A DNA stretch of 64,000 nucleotides from Alphaproteobacteria bacterium. GTDB taxonomy: Bacteria; Pseudomonadota; Alphaproteobacteria; Rhodobacterales; Rhodobacteraceae. The notes beneath the pieces were generated by a model that saw only the letters and a program-made list of their open reading frames with translations, did no database searches and was not told the DNA's origin. This document shows, piece after piece, positions 25,507-33,400 of this stretch. The position numbers and the translations under genes are program-made. The stretch covers positions 62,001-126,000 of the forward strand of contig JAUHVK010000004.1 of NCBI GenBank assembly GCA_030425145.1, in the 5' to 3' direction. Within the stretch, counting starts at the first letter, position 1. Each line of letters begins with the position of its first letter.

Positions 25507-25608
25507 GTGCGGATTTGCACAAAATAGGCGCGCATAAGTGGATTTATGTGCACTGAGATACAGCTAGATACCAGAAACAAAGAAACGCGGTATTTTGGGA
25601 GAGCCGAC

Positions 25609-26541
25609 ATGATCAACCAGATCAACGGACTGCATCACGTAACCTCGATCGCAAGCGGGGCGCAATCGAACAACGAATTCTTCACCAAGACACTGGGCCT
25701 GCGCCGGATCAAGAAGACGGTCAATTTCGACGCGCCCGAGGTCTATCACCTGTATTACGGCGACGAGGCGGGTACGCCCGGCACCGTGATGACCTATTTC
25801 CCCTTCCCGAACGCACGGCGCGGTCGACCGGGAACGGGCGAGGTTGGGATCACCGGCTTTGCGATTCCCAAGGGGAGCCTGCCCTATTGGCAGGAGCGGT
25901 TGGCGACCTTTGACGTCAGGAACATCAAGACCGAAACCACGTTTGGCGAGAACCGCCTGAGGTTTGACGGGCCGGATGGCGACGGGTTTGTACTCGTTGA
26001 AACCGACGGGGACTCCCGTACGCCCTGGACCAACAACGGTGTCCCGGCGGACGCCGCCATTCGCGGCTTTCACAGCGCCGACATGCGCCTGCGCGATGCG
26101 GCGGCGAGTGCGGAACTGCTGAGATACATGGGCTATGAAGAGCTTGACCGGCAGGACAACGTGACCCGATTTCACGTACCCGGCGGCAATGAGGCCAATG
26201 TGATCGACATCACGCAGGTCAACGCCCCGATGGCCGATCAGGGCGCGGGGTCGGTGCACCACATCGCGTTCTCGGTGGACAACCGGGAAAAGCAACTGGA
26301 AGTGCGCAAGGCGCTGATGGACACGGGCTATCAGGTTACCCCGGTGATCGACCGCGACTATTTCTACGCGATCTATTTCCGCACGCCGGGTGGGGTGCTG
26401 TTCGAGGTGGCTACAAATGAACCGGGTTTTGACCGGGACGAAGACACGGCGCATCTGGGAGAAGCGCTCAAGCTGCCGACACAGCACGAGCATCTGCGCA
26501 AGATCCTAGAAGACAGGTATCTGGAGCCGATCATTGACTGA
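25609..26541 (+). CDS. ring-cleaving dioxygenase of the glyoxalase (VOC) fold
   Basis: A 310-residue protein with two vicinal-oxygen-chelate domains (about 1-140 and 150-290). The metal ligands are plausible in INGLHHVTSI (His), SVHHIAFSVD (His) and GGVLFEVAT (Glu). This matches the MhqA/MhqE/MhqO group, which in Bacillus protects against quinones by ring opening. The ATG at 25609 has GGGAGAG upstream. The stop overlaps a TTG that starts the esterase, as in mhq-type operons where such a dioxygenase pairs with an esterase. Confidence 0.85.
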   Translation: MINQINGLHHVTSIASGAQSNNEFFTKTLGLRRIKKTVNFDAPEVYHLYYGDEAGTPGTVMTYFPFPNARRGRPGTGEVGITGFAIPKGSLPYWQERLATFDVRNIKTETTFGENRLRFDGPDGDGFVLVETDGDSRTPWTNNGVPADAAIRGFHSADMRLRDAAASAELLRYMGYEELDRQDNVTRFHVPGGNEANVIDITQVNAPMADQGAGSVHHIAFSVDNREKQLEVRKALMDTGYQVTPVIDRDYFYAIYFRTPGGVLFEVATNEPGFDRDEDTAHLGEALKLPTQHEHLRKILEDRYLEPIID

Positions 26542-27130
26542 TTACATCACACGCCAAACCAAGGGCACGCCGGGCGCGCCCTTGGTGTTCACGTTTCACG
26601 GCACGGGCGGCGACGAGGCCCAGTTTCACGGGTTGGCTGAACAGCTTTGGCCCGGTGCGCATGTCGTCTCGCCACGCGGTGACGTGTCGGAACACGGAAT
26701 GAACCGCTATTTCCGCCGCACCGGAGAAGGTGTGTATGATATGGCGGACTTGGCCAAGCGGCGCGCGGCGATGGCGGCGTTCATCCGAACGCATATAGAG
26801 GCAACCGGGGCCACACGGGTGATCGCATTGGGCTATTCGAACGGCGCGAACATCGCTTCAGCGGTGGCGTTCGAAGACCCCGATCTGTTTACCGACGTGA
26901 TTGCCATGCACCCGCTGATCCCGTGGACCCCAGACCCCCAGCCCGGTTTGGAAAACACACGTTGGCTGATCACTGCCGGGGAACGCGACCCGATCTGCCC
27001 AGCGCCGCTGACAAAGGCACTGCTCGACTATCTGCGCGCACAGAAGGCCGATGTAAGGGAACACTGGCATCCCGGCGGGCATGAACTGGTGCAATCAGAA
27101 TTGACAGCCATTCAGGAACATATGCTCTGA
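26534..27130 (+). CDS. alpha/beta hydrolase, carboxylesterase of MhqD type
   Basis: A 198-residue phospholipase/carboxylesterase-family enzyme. The nucleophile elbow is GYSNGA, the acid is in TAGERDPICP and the His in PGGHEL; the oxyanion strand reads FTFHGTGGDE. The likely start is a TTG at 26534 overlapping the dioxygenase stop, which implies coupling; no other start would keep the first strand. Function with the upstream dioxygenase in quinone or aromatic electrophile detoxification is inferred from the known mhq pairing. Confidence 0.8.
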   Translation: MTDYITRQTKGTPGAPLVFTFHGTGGDEAQFHGLAEQLWPGAHVVSPRGDVSEHGMNRYFRRTGEGVYDMADLAKRRAAMAAFIRTHIEATGATRVIALGYSNGANIASAVAFEDPDLFTDVIAMHPLIPWTPDPQPGLENTRWLITAGERDPICPAPLTKALLDYLRAQKADVREHWHPGGHELVQSELTAIQEHML

Positions 27131-27136
27131 ACGAAA

Positions 27137-27169
27137 AACGCCCCCGGCCAAATTTGGTGCGGGGGCGTT
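27137..27169 (+). terminator. rho-independent terminator after esterase gene
   Basis: A 10-bp perfect stem AACGCCCCCG/CGGGGGCGTT with 13-base loop and ATTTGTTTT tail. Confidence 0.85.
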
Positions 27170-27194
27170 CATTTGTTTTGCGCTGTGATCCCAG

Positions 27195-27302
27195 TCATCT
27201 GCGGAACAAGGCCCGCAAGAGACTGCGCACCATGTCGCCACGGGCTTCATGTGCTGCGCGGATGGCATCACGGTGACGGGCGTCTTTAGCATATTCGATC
27301 AT
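27195..27302 (-). CDS. small basic protein, DUF1127-like
   Basis: A 35-residue protein: MIEYAKDARHRDAIRAAHEA in its first 20 residues and a basic amphipathic helix ending LLRALFRR. The ATG at 27302 is preceded by GAGGATCAGGAAA, a good purine-rich site. Short DUF1127-related proteins with this shape are common in roseobacters. It diverges from the LysR-type gene. The call rests on composition and the ribosome binding site, so existence is likely but not certain. Confidence 0.55.
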   Translation of the reverse strand: MIEYAKDARHRDAIRAAHEARGDMVRSLLRALFRR

Positions 27303-27412
27303 TTTCCTGATCCTCGCTTTTGCAAAATTTAACTGATCCCTATATGCGCCTTGACATCTTTTCGAACAAACGAGACTTTTCACCACCTCAGTTAAGTATT
27401 ACTTATGTGAAG

Positions 27413-28351
27413 ATGAGCGACCGTCTTCCCCCTCTGACCGCATTGCGCGCCTTCGAAGCTGCCGCGCGCCATATGTCCTTTGCGCAGGCGGCTGCCGAAC
27501 TGCACGTCACACCCGCCGCGCTGTCCTTCCAGATCAAGTCACTTGAAGAACATCTGGGCGCGCCCGTGTTCCGCCGCCTCAACCGCGCGGTCGAGCTCAC
27601 GCCTGAAGGCGTGGCGCTGCAATCGGGCGTCCAAGAGGGGTTCGACCTGATCCTTACAGCGTGGCGATCCGCGCGGCGGCAGGCGCAGTCGAATATCCTC
27701 ACGGTAACAGCCGGCCCCGCCTTTACCGCCAAGGTGTTGGCCCCGCGCTTGTTTGAATTTGCGCAGGCGCACCCGGATATCGACCTTCGCTTTTCGGCAA
27801 GCCTTCGGCTGGTCGATTTTGTGCGCGATGACGTGGATGCCGCTGTCAGGTTTGGCTATGGCCCGGATGAAGGGCTGTATTCGCGCGTTCTGATGCGAGA
27901 CTGGTTTGCACCGATGATGACGCCCGCGCTGGCCGAGGTGTATACCACGCCCGAAAAGCTGCTGAGTGCACCGCTGATCTTTGATGACAGCGTTGATTTC
28001 CTGCGACCCCGCGCCGACTGGGCGCAATGGTTCCGAGCCAATGGCATCACCGCGCCGAAACTGACCGGATCGCATTTCAGCCATGCCGATCACGCGATCG
28101 ATGCGGCACTGTCAGGGGGTGGCGTGGTCATGGCGCGAAGCACGCTGGCGGCAGGCGCCCTGAAAGACGGACAGTTGGTGGCACCGTTCGACATTGCGCT
28201 GTCGACCGACGCACAGTTTCGCTTTGTCTGTCCGGTGGGGCACGAAAAGAAACCGCAGGTCGCGGCGTTCTCGGATTGGCTGGATGAAAAGGTTGGAGCT
28301 TTGCTGGTACAGCTGCCGGAAAAGCGGTTGGTTCCCGTGGGTCAGATATGA
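27413..28351 (+). CDS. LysR-family transcriptional regulator, GcvA-like
   Basis: A 312-residue regulator. The winged HTH (about 1-62) contains LTALRAFEAAARHMSFAQAA, AAELHVTPAALSFQIKSLEE and FRRLNRAVELTPEG, the wording of the GcvA/AmpR branch. The effector-binding domain follows (about 90-295). The ATG at 27413 is preferred to an upstream in-frame start because homologues begin just before PPLTALRAFE. No clear partner gene is coupled to it; the small gene at 27195-27302 is divergent. Confidence 0.9.
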   Translation: MSDRLPPLTALRAFEAAARHMSFAQAAAELHVTPAALSFQIKSLEEHLGAPVFRRLNRAVELTPEGVALQSGVQEGFDLILTAWRSARRQAQSNILTVTAGPAFTAKVLAPRLFEFAQAHPDIDLRFSASLRLVDFVRDDVDAAVRFGYGPDEGLYSRVLMRDWFAPMMTPALAEVYTTPEKLLSAPLIFDDSVDFLRPRADWAQWFRANGITAPKLTGSHFSHADHAIDAALSGGGVVMARSTLAAGALKDGQLVAPFDIALSTDAQFRFVCPVGHEKKPQVAAFSDWLDEKVGALLVQLPEKRLVPVGQI

Positions 28352-28354
28352 AAA

Positions 28355-28377
28355 GGCCCGGGGGGAGACCCGGGCCG
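28355..28377 (-). terminator. terminator of the DUF465 gene (minus), also a stem after the LysR gene
   Basis: GGCCCGGG paired with CCCGGGCC; on the minus strand it is followed by TTTTC. On the plus strand it directly follows the LysR stop but has no T-run. Confidence 0.75.
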
Positions 28378-28384
28378 ATATGAT

Positions 28385-28546
28385 TTACGAGAGGCGCTCG
28401 ATTTCTTCTTTTAGCCGGAGTTTCTGCTTTTTCAGGGACGCGATCGTCAGGTCATCCGTACCTGGGGCGCGTTGGGCCTGTTCGACCTCTTCAGACAGGG
28501 TTTGGTGCTTCCGCTTCAGTTCCTGAAGATGTGACGTCAAGCTCAT
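28385..28546 (-). CDS. DUF465 (YdcH-like) protein
   Basis: A 53-residue all-helical protein: MSLTSHLQELKRKHQTLSEE at the N-terminus and IASLKKQKLRLKEEIERL near the C-terminus. This is the whole DUF465 coiled-coil hairpin. The ATG at 28546 has AGGAGG upstream. Function of the family is unknown; it is widespread in proteobacteria. It is followed by its own terminator. Confidence 0.9.
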   Translation of the reverse strand: MSLTSHLQELKRKHQTLSEEVEQAQRAPGTDDLTIASLKKQKLRLKEEIERLS

Positions 28547-28627
28547 GAAGTCCTCCTGTGACTGCTTGGATCTTCAGTCGAGCATAGTTTTACAAATCTG
28601 TCACGCCGCACGCGCAATTTTGGTGAA

Positions 28628-29434
28628 TTATCGCCGTCTTCGCTGTGGAGACCTGTGGTTTTCAACTGGAAATGGCAGTGCATGAGAAGACCGCAATACT
28701 TTCGATATTGTCTCGGTATACGAATCGGCATCCTTCTCGTGGCTTTCACCGCGATGCAGCACAAGCGGCGGGTGCGCAATGAACGCCGCCCGCCTCTCTT
28801 TCCGACCACGCAACAGGACCAGACGCGCGGGTCGCGCGCTGCGCGGATGGATCGGCCAGAGCTCCAATGCACCAAGACACCCGAAGAACGCCGACATCAA
28901 TTCGGGAAGACGGTCGGCACGCTGGATGAAGGTTGCGACGCCACCGGGTTTGAGCCGCTTTGACGCGACGCTCACCCATTTCTCAAGCGGCAGAGCACCG
29001 GATCGGGACACCGCCCGCTCCTTGGACCGCGCGGCGACGGCACGGAAATCCTCGAAGTAGGGCGGATTGGCGATCACGTGATCGAAGCGCTGGGATCTGA
29101 CGGCCATCGGCAGATTGGCAAGGTCGGCGCAATGCACGATCCCCTCCAATCCGTTGTCGTCCAGATTGCGCTGCGCCAAGGCGGCATAGGCGGGCTGCAT
29201 TTCCACGCCAGTGCAGGTAATGCCGGGCACCCGCGTCGCAAGGCACGCCATAGCGGCACCGCCGCCACAGCCCAATTCTAGCACGGTTTCCCCGGCCTGA
29301 GCCGGAATGGAGGCCGCCAGAAGCACAGGATCGACACCCGCGCGGTATCCGTCCTTGGGCTGCCACAGCTGAACAGCCCCGCCAAGAAAATCATCGCGAG
29401 TAAGATCGTCGCCCGCAAAGGGCTCAGTCCTCAA
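28628..29434 (-). CDS. tRNA1(Val) A37 N6-methyltransferase-like protein (TrmN6 family)
   Basis: A 268-residue class I SAM methyltransferase. The N-terminal QPKDGYRAGVDPVLLAA motif is typical of TrmN6/YfiC, motif I is ETVLELGCGGGAAMACLA, and the catalytic motif is FDHVIANPPYFED, marking an N6-adenine methylase of RNA type. The start is uncertain: a TTG at 29434 fits family length and overlaps the DUF2007 stop; ATG codons further upstream lie inside DUF2007. The C-terminal 35 residues are low complexity and may be lineage specific. Confidence 0.85.
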   Translation of the reverse strand: MRTEPFAGDDLTRDDFLGGAVQLWQPKDGYRAGVDPVLLAASIPAQAGETVLELGCGGGAAMACLATRVPGITCTGVEMQPAYAALAQRNLDDNGLEGIVHCADLANLPMAVRSQRFDHVIANPPYFEDFRAVAARSKERAVSRSGALPLEKWVSVASKRLKPGGVATFIQRADRLPELMSAFFGCLGALELWPIHPRSARPARLVLLRGRKERRAAFIAHPPLVLHRGESHEKDADSYTETISKVLRSSHALPFPVENHRSPQRRRR

Positions 29435-29639
29435 ACCTGACACCGTATTCACGCAGGACGCGTTTTGCATCGTCGATTTCGTCACTGCGTACCATGAGGC
29501 GGCGCGGCAGGATCCCGATGGACCCTTCAAGGATGCTCATGTTTACGTCCAATTCAAAGCTGTCTATACCCTCGTCCTCAAGCACGGCTCGGGCGAGCGG
29601 TATCAATGTGATGTCATTGGTGCGCAATAGCTCTTCCAT
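29424..29639 (-). CDS. DUF2007 domain protein
   Basis: A 71-residue protein of the putative signal-transducing DUF2007 family: MEELLRTNDITLIPLARAVL, then acidic EDEGIDSFELD, LPRRLMVRSDEIDDAKRVL. ATG codons at 29639 and 29645 are both possible. It overlaps the methyltransferase start region and diverges from the polyprenyl synthase, 56 bp away. The order DUF2007-methyltransferase next to a polyprenyl synthase is common in alphaproteobacteria. Function is unknown. Confidence 0.82.
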   Translation of the reverse strand: MEELLRTNDITLIPLARAVLEDEGIDSFELDVNMSILEGSIGILPRRLMVRSDEIDDAKRVLREYGVRFED

Positions 29640-29695
29640 GACCATGATGTAGAAACACCCGGCCCGCTTTGTCGAGCCTTCCTGAAGGAATGGTG

Positions 29696-30694
29696 ATGAT
29701 GTTGGATAAACCAAGTCAGAAACCGCATGAACGGTTGGCAGACGCACTTTCGGCTGACATGGCAGCGGTCAACGCACTGATCCGGACGCGGATGGCGTCG
29801 GAACATGCGCCGCGCATTCCTGAAGTAACGGCACATCTGGTCGAGGCGGGTGGCAAACGGCTGCGCCCAATGCTGACGCTCGCAGCGGCGCGGATGTGCG
29901 GCTACGAGGGCGATAACCACGTCAAGCTGGCGGCAACGGTAGAGTTCATCCACACCGCGACGCTCCTGCACGACGATGTGGTCGATGAGAGCGAAAAGCG
30001 GCGCGGGCGGCCCACGGCGAACCTTCTCTGGGACAACAAATCCAGCGTTCTGGTGGGCGATTACCTGTTTGCCCGTTCGTTCCAGTTGATGACTGAGACC
30101 AACAACATCCGCGTGCTTCGCATTCTGTCCGATGCGGCGGCAACAATTGCGGAAGGCGAGGTCTTGCAGATGACGGCGGCGCAGGATCTGCGCACGACCG
30201 AAGCGACTTACCTGCAAGTGGTCCGCGGAAAGACCGCCGCACTGTTTTCAGCCGCAACCGAAGTGGGTGGCGTGATCGCCGAGATGGACGAGGCGCAGGT
30301 AAAAGCGCTGTTCGATTACGGTGACGCTTTGGGTATCGCGTTCCAGATCGTTGACGATCTGCTGGATTACTGGGGGTCTGACGCCACAGGCAAGAACGTG
30401 GGCGACGATTTCCGCGAGCGCAAGCTGACGCTGCCGGTGATCAAAGCCGTGGCATTGGGTGACGACGAAGAGCGCGCGTTCTGGAAGCGGACGATCGAGA
30501 AGGGCCGTCAGGAAGAGGGCGACCTTGAACACGCGATTGCGCTTTTGAACAAGCACGGTACGCTTGAGGCTACTCGGGAAGAGGCCAATGGCTGGATCGC
30601 CAAGGCGCGCGCCGCATTGGCAAGCCTGCCCGCGCATCCGATCCGCGACATGCTGGACGATCTCGCCGATTACGTCGTGGCGCGGGTCAACTGA
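29696..30694 (+). CDS. polyprenyl diphosphate synthase (probably decaprenyl, ubiquinone side chain)
   Basis: A 332-residue trans-prenyltransferase that extends farnesyl or geranylgeranyl diphosphate with IPP. The first aspartate-rich motif is LLHDDVVDES (Asp93, 94, 97) with RRGRPTAN after it; the second is VDDLLDYWG (Asp220, 221, 224). KRLRPML near 54-60 binds IPP. Alphaproteobacteria mostly make Q10, hence the decaprenyl suggestion; chain length is not provable here. AAGGA precedes the ATG at 29696 (29699 also possible). The 3' end overlaps ispE tail to tail by eight bases. Confidence 0.9.
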   Translation: MMLDKPSQKPHERLADALSADMAAVNALIRTRMASEHAPRIPEVTAHLVEAGGKRLRPMLTLAAARMCGYEGDNHVKLAATVEFIHTATLLHDDVVDESEKRRGRPTANLLWDNKSSVLVGDYLFARSFQLMTETNNIRVLRILSDAAATIAEGEVLQMTAAQDLRTTEATYLQVVRGKTAALFSAATEVGGVIAEMDEAQVKALFDYGDALGIAFQIVDDLLDYWGSDATGKNVGDDFRERKLTLPVIKAVALGDDEERAFWKRTIEKGRQEEGDLEHAIALLNKHGTLEATREEANGWIAKARAALASLPAHPIRDMLDDLADYVVARVN

Positions 30695-31589
30695 CCTTGG
30701 GCAGGGCCGCGTCGAACTGATCGCCAAGCACGCAGCCTGCTACCCACCAATCGGGATGCGCAGTGTAGAGCCTGCGCGCTGCCTCTTTGGCGGCGTCTTC
30801 GGTTTCAAAGAGCCCGTAGCAGGTGGCACCAGAACCCGACATCCGCGCAAGTCCGCAGCCAGCCTGTACCTCAAGCACCTTCAAAACGTTGGCAATCGCA
30901 GGCTGCACCGCAATGGCGGGTGCCTCCAGATCGTTGCGCATTCCCTTAAGCCAATCGATCAGCGCAGCGGCGTCTTTAAACGCTGGGATACTGTCAGGCA
31001 TTGGCAGATTGGTTTTAGAGTTCAGTGCTTTGAATACGAACGGCGTTGACACGGGAAGACGTGGATTGACCAGCACGGCGTAAACTGTTGGGAGCGGCAC
31101 GGCATCAAGCAGTTCGCCGATTCCTCTGACGCGCATGGGCTTGCAGGCAATGCACATCGGGACGTCGGCACCAAGGCTCGTCAGGTCTGCGAGATATTTC
31201 TTGAGCATCGCTTGAGGCGCATGCGCCAATTCGTCGGCCTGAGCGTCATCAAGGCAAATCATGCCCCGCCATGCCGCCGCTGCATCGGCTGACCCACCCC
31301 CGATACCGGATGCAGACGGCAAATACTTTTCCAACCGCAACGCCGCGCCGTCCTGCTGAACCAGAGCCGCAGCGCGCAGGGCAAGGTTATCCATGTCGGC
31401 TGGCACACCAGCCGCTTCCGGGCCCTCCACCGTCAGCGACAGCGCGTTGCCGGTCACGATCTCAAGCCTGTCCCCAACCGAAGCAAAGGTGACCAGCGAG
31501 TCGAGCAAATGATACCCATCCGCCCGCTGGCCGGTCACGTGCAATGTCAGATTGATCTTGGCAGGCGCAAAGACGTTAACCGTCGTCAT
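30687..31589 (-). CDS. ispE: 4-diphosphocytidyl-2-C-methyl-D-erythritol kinase
   Basis: A 300-residue GHMP kinase that phosphorylates CDP-ME in the MEP isoprenoid pathway. FAPAKINLTLHVTGQRADGY (7-26) includes the catalytic Lys11; the ATP loop is PSASGIGGGSADAAAA (91-106), with Gly-rich GIGGGSAD where many members have GLGGGSSD; LGADVPMC carries the catalytic Asp. The ATG at 31589 is chosen because homologues begin just before FAPAKINL. It overlaps the upstream TPR gene by 14 bp and follows it in the operon. Its role links with the polyprenyl synthase opposite. Confidence 0.93.
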   Translation of the reverse strand: MTTVNVFAPAKINLTLHVTGQRADGYHLLDSLVTFASVGDRLEIVTGNALSLTVEGPEAAGVPADMDNLALRAAALVQQDGAALRLEKYLPSASGIGGGSADAAAAWRGMICLDDAQADELAHAPQAMLKKYLADLTSLGADVPMCIACKPMRVRGIGELLDAVPLPTVYAVLVNPRLPVSTPFVFKALNSKTNLPMPDSIPAFKDAAALIDWLKGMRNDLEAPAIAVQPAIANVLKVLEVQAGCGLARMSGSGATCYGLFETEDAAKEAARRLYTAHPDWWVAGCVLGDQFDAALPKVS

Positions 31590-33300
31590 TCGCCACCTGC
31601 AAAGGCGGCGCGCCCTCATCAGCCAGAACCTGATCCAGCCCCACGTCCAGCTTGGCGCGGATGCGGTCTGCGTCCACTTCTTCGGCAGTGCTTTCGTAGA
31701 CCACAAAGGACAAGGCACGGCGCCACTGGAAACGCGCTTCGGTCTTGCGCCCCACGGCCCAGTAAACGTCGCCGAGATGGTCGTTGACGATGGGATCAAC
31801 CGGCATCAATTCGGCCGCACGCTCCATATGGCCAACCGCCTCTTTGTAGCGACCCAGCCGGTAAAGCACCCAGCCAAGGCTGTCGATAATATAGCCGCTG
31901 TCAGGCCGCGCAGCCGCCGCGCGTTCGATCATGTCGAGCGCCTCGTCCAGCTTGATCTGCTTTTCGACCAGTGAATAGCCAAGGTAGTTCAGAACCTGCG
32001 GCTGCTCCGGGTTCAGGTCGAGCGCTGCGCGAAAATCCGCTTCGGCCTCATCCCAGCGATCCAACCGCTCATAACTGATGGCTCGGGCATAGTGCAGGAA
32101 CCACTGGCTCTGGCTTTCCTCTTCGAAAAGGGCCAGCGCCTGCGTGTAGGCGCCGATCGCTTCGTCGTAGCGTTCGAGCTGGCGCATCGTGTCGCCGAGT
32201 GTCGAATGAACGATAGGTTGATCGCCGTGGGTTTTGGCCAGACGTTGCAACACTTCGACCGCTGCATCCACCTTGTCGCTGTCGCGCAGGGCTGCGGCGC
32301 GACCAAGTTCTGCGGCGTGGAACGCGGGGTGATCTTCGGGCACCTCGGCATAGGCTTTCACCGCAAGCTCTGACTGGCCCATATCGTCCAGCAGGCTGGC
32401 GGTCAGCAGAATGGCGTCGATGTGATCGGGGCGCAGGTATTCGGCCACCCGCGTATAGAGCAGGGTAAACTCGTCATTCGCCTCGTTCGCCAGTGCGGCG
32501 GCCAGCGTGTAAAAGGTTTCCGCCAGCCCGTCGCGCGCACCGCGGATGTGAGTGAAAGGGATCGCCTCACCCGCTTGCAGCGCATCACGCATCAGGCTCA
32601 GGCCAGGGTCCAGTTCAGCGCCGAACGCGGTCTCGATCAGCGTCTGCGCATCAGCGTTACGACCAAGTTGGCTCAGCACTTCTACATGCGCCATGACACC
32701 ACGCCGGGTGAGCTGCATACCGCCTGTGCCCGCGTCTTCAAGGATGGCCGCCGCGCTTTCGAAATCGCCGACCGACGCAAGCGCCAGCGCTTTGTGGTAC
32801 ATCGCGAAATTTCGTAGACCCTGCTGGTTTGACAGATCGTCGAGCTGCACCAGCGCCGCCGACATGTCGCCTTGGCCCAACTGGGACCATGCCAGGAGCA
32901 AACCATCCACCAGCGGCCCGACGCCCCGTTCGTCGTTCACCTGGGCGATCAGCGAGTCATAATCCTCTGACGCGGCCAATTGCGCGATGATCGCCATATG
33001 CGCAACCTGACTGCGATGGCCGTCATTGACCATCTTTGTGGCCAAAGCCGCCGCGCGCTCCACGTCACCTAGCGAGATCTCGGCCAGTGCAGCACGTTCG
33101 AGGATCACCGGGTTCTCCGGGTCGAACATGACCGCCTGCCCGTAATAAGACGCTGCCGCCTGAATATCTCCGTCAAAGCTGGCTTGCCGACCGGCCAGGT
33201 AATCCCCCGCCAGACTGTTGGCGACGACACCACCCGGTGCCATCAGGCAGAGCGCAAGCGCTGCTGATCCCAGAAGCCGCTTCATGCTCGAATGCGCCAT
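31576..33300 (-). CDS. TPR-repeat protein, exported
   Basis: A 574-residue protein with a signal peptide (about 1-28, GGVVANS) and tetratricopeptide repeats from about 40 to 555; clear units are YYGQAVMFDPENPVILERAA, YDEAIGAYTQALALF, WDEAEADFRAALDLNPEQPQ and YKEAVGHMERAAELMPVDP. The C-terminal region is the most regular. The ATG at 33300 has AAGGAG upstream. Such periplasmic TPR proteins, adjacent to ispE and the ETF-QO gene in roseobacters, serve as scaffolds, but its partner is unknown. Confidence 0.9.
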   Translation of the reverse strand: MAHSSMKRLLGSAALALCLMAPGGVVANSLAGDYLAGRQASFDGDIQAAASYYGQAVMFDPENPVILERAALAEISLGDVERAAALATKMVNDGHRSQVAHMAIIAQLAASEDYDSLIAQVNDERGVGPLVDGLLLAWSQLGQGDMSAALVQLDDLSNQQGLRNFAMYHKALALASVGDFESAAAILEDAGTGGMQLTRRGVMAHVEVLSQLGRNADAQTLIETAFGAELDPGLSLMRDALQAGEAIPFTHIRGARDGLAETFYTLAAALANEANDEFTLLYTRVAEYLRPDHIDAILLTASLLDDMGQSELAVKAYAEVPEDHPAFHAAELGRAAALRDSDKVDAAVEVLQRLAKTHGDQPIVHSTLGDTMRQLERYDEAIGAYTQALALFEEESQSQWFLHYARAISYERLDRWDEAEADFRAALDLNPEQPQVLNYLGYSLVEKQIKLDEALDMIERAAAARPDSGYIIDSLGWVLYRLGRYKEAVGHMERAAELMPVDPIVNDHLGDVYWAVGRKTEARFQWRRALSFVVYESTAEEVDADRIRAKLDVGLDQVLADEGAPPLQVANDDG

Positions 33301-33370
33301 GTGTTTCTCCTTGAAAAAGGCGAATTTGGCGAACCGTAGCGCGCCGCTCAGACACACGCAACCGATGCAA

Positions 33371-33396
33371 AAAGGCCGGGCGCTGGCCCGGCCTTT
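33371..33396 (-). terminator. rho-independent terminator of the ETF-QO gene
   Basis: AAAGGCCGGGC-cagc-GCCCGGCCTTT followed on the minus strand by a T-run; perfect 11-bp stem. Confidence 0.92.
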
Positions 33397-33400
33397 CAAC

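Noticed and set aside
24135-25556. Plus-strand frame of 473 codons running across phaB and the EamA gene
   Set aside because: It crosses a strong terminator and two real genes in another frame; composition is Arg/Gly rich and no motif appears.
27392-27406. CtrA box near the LysR gene (TTAAGTATTACTTAT)
   Set aside because: One mismatch in an AT-rich promoter; this pattern occurs easily by chance and has no flagellar or cell-cycle context.
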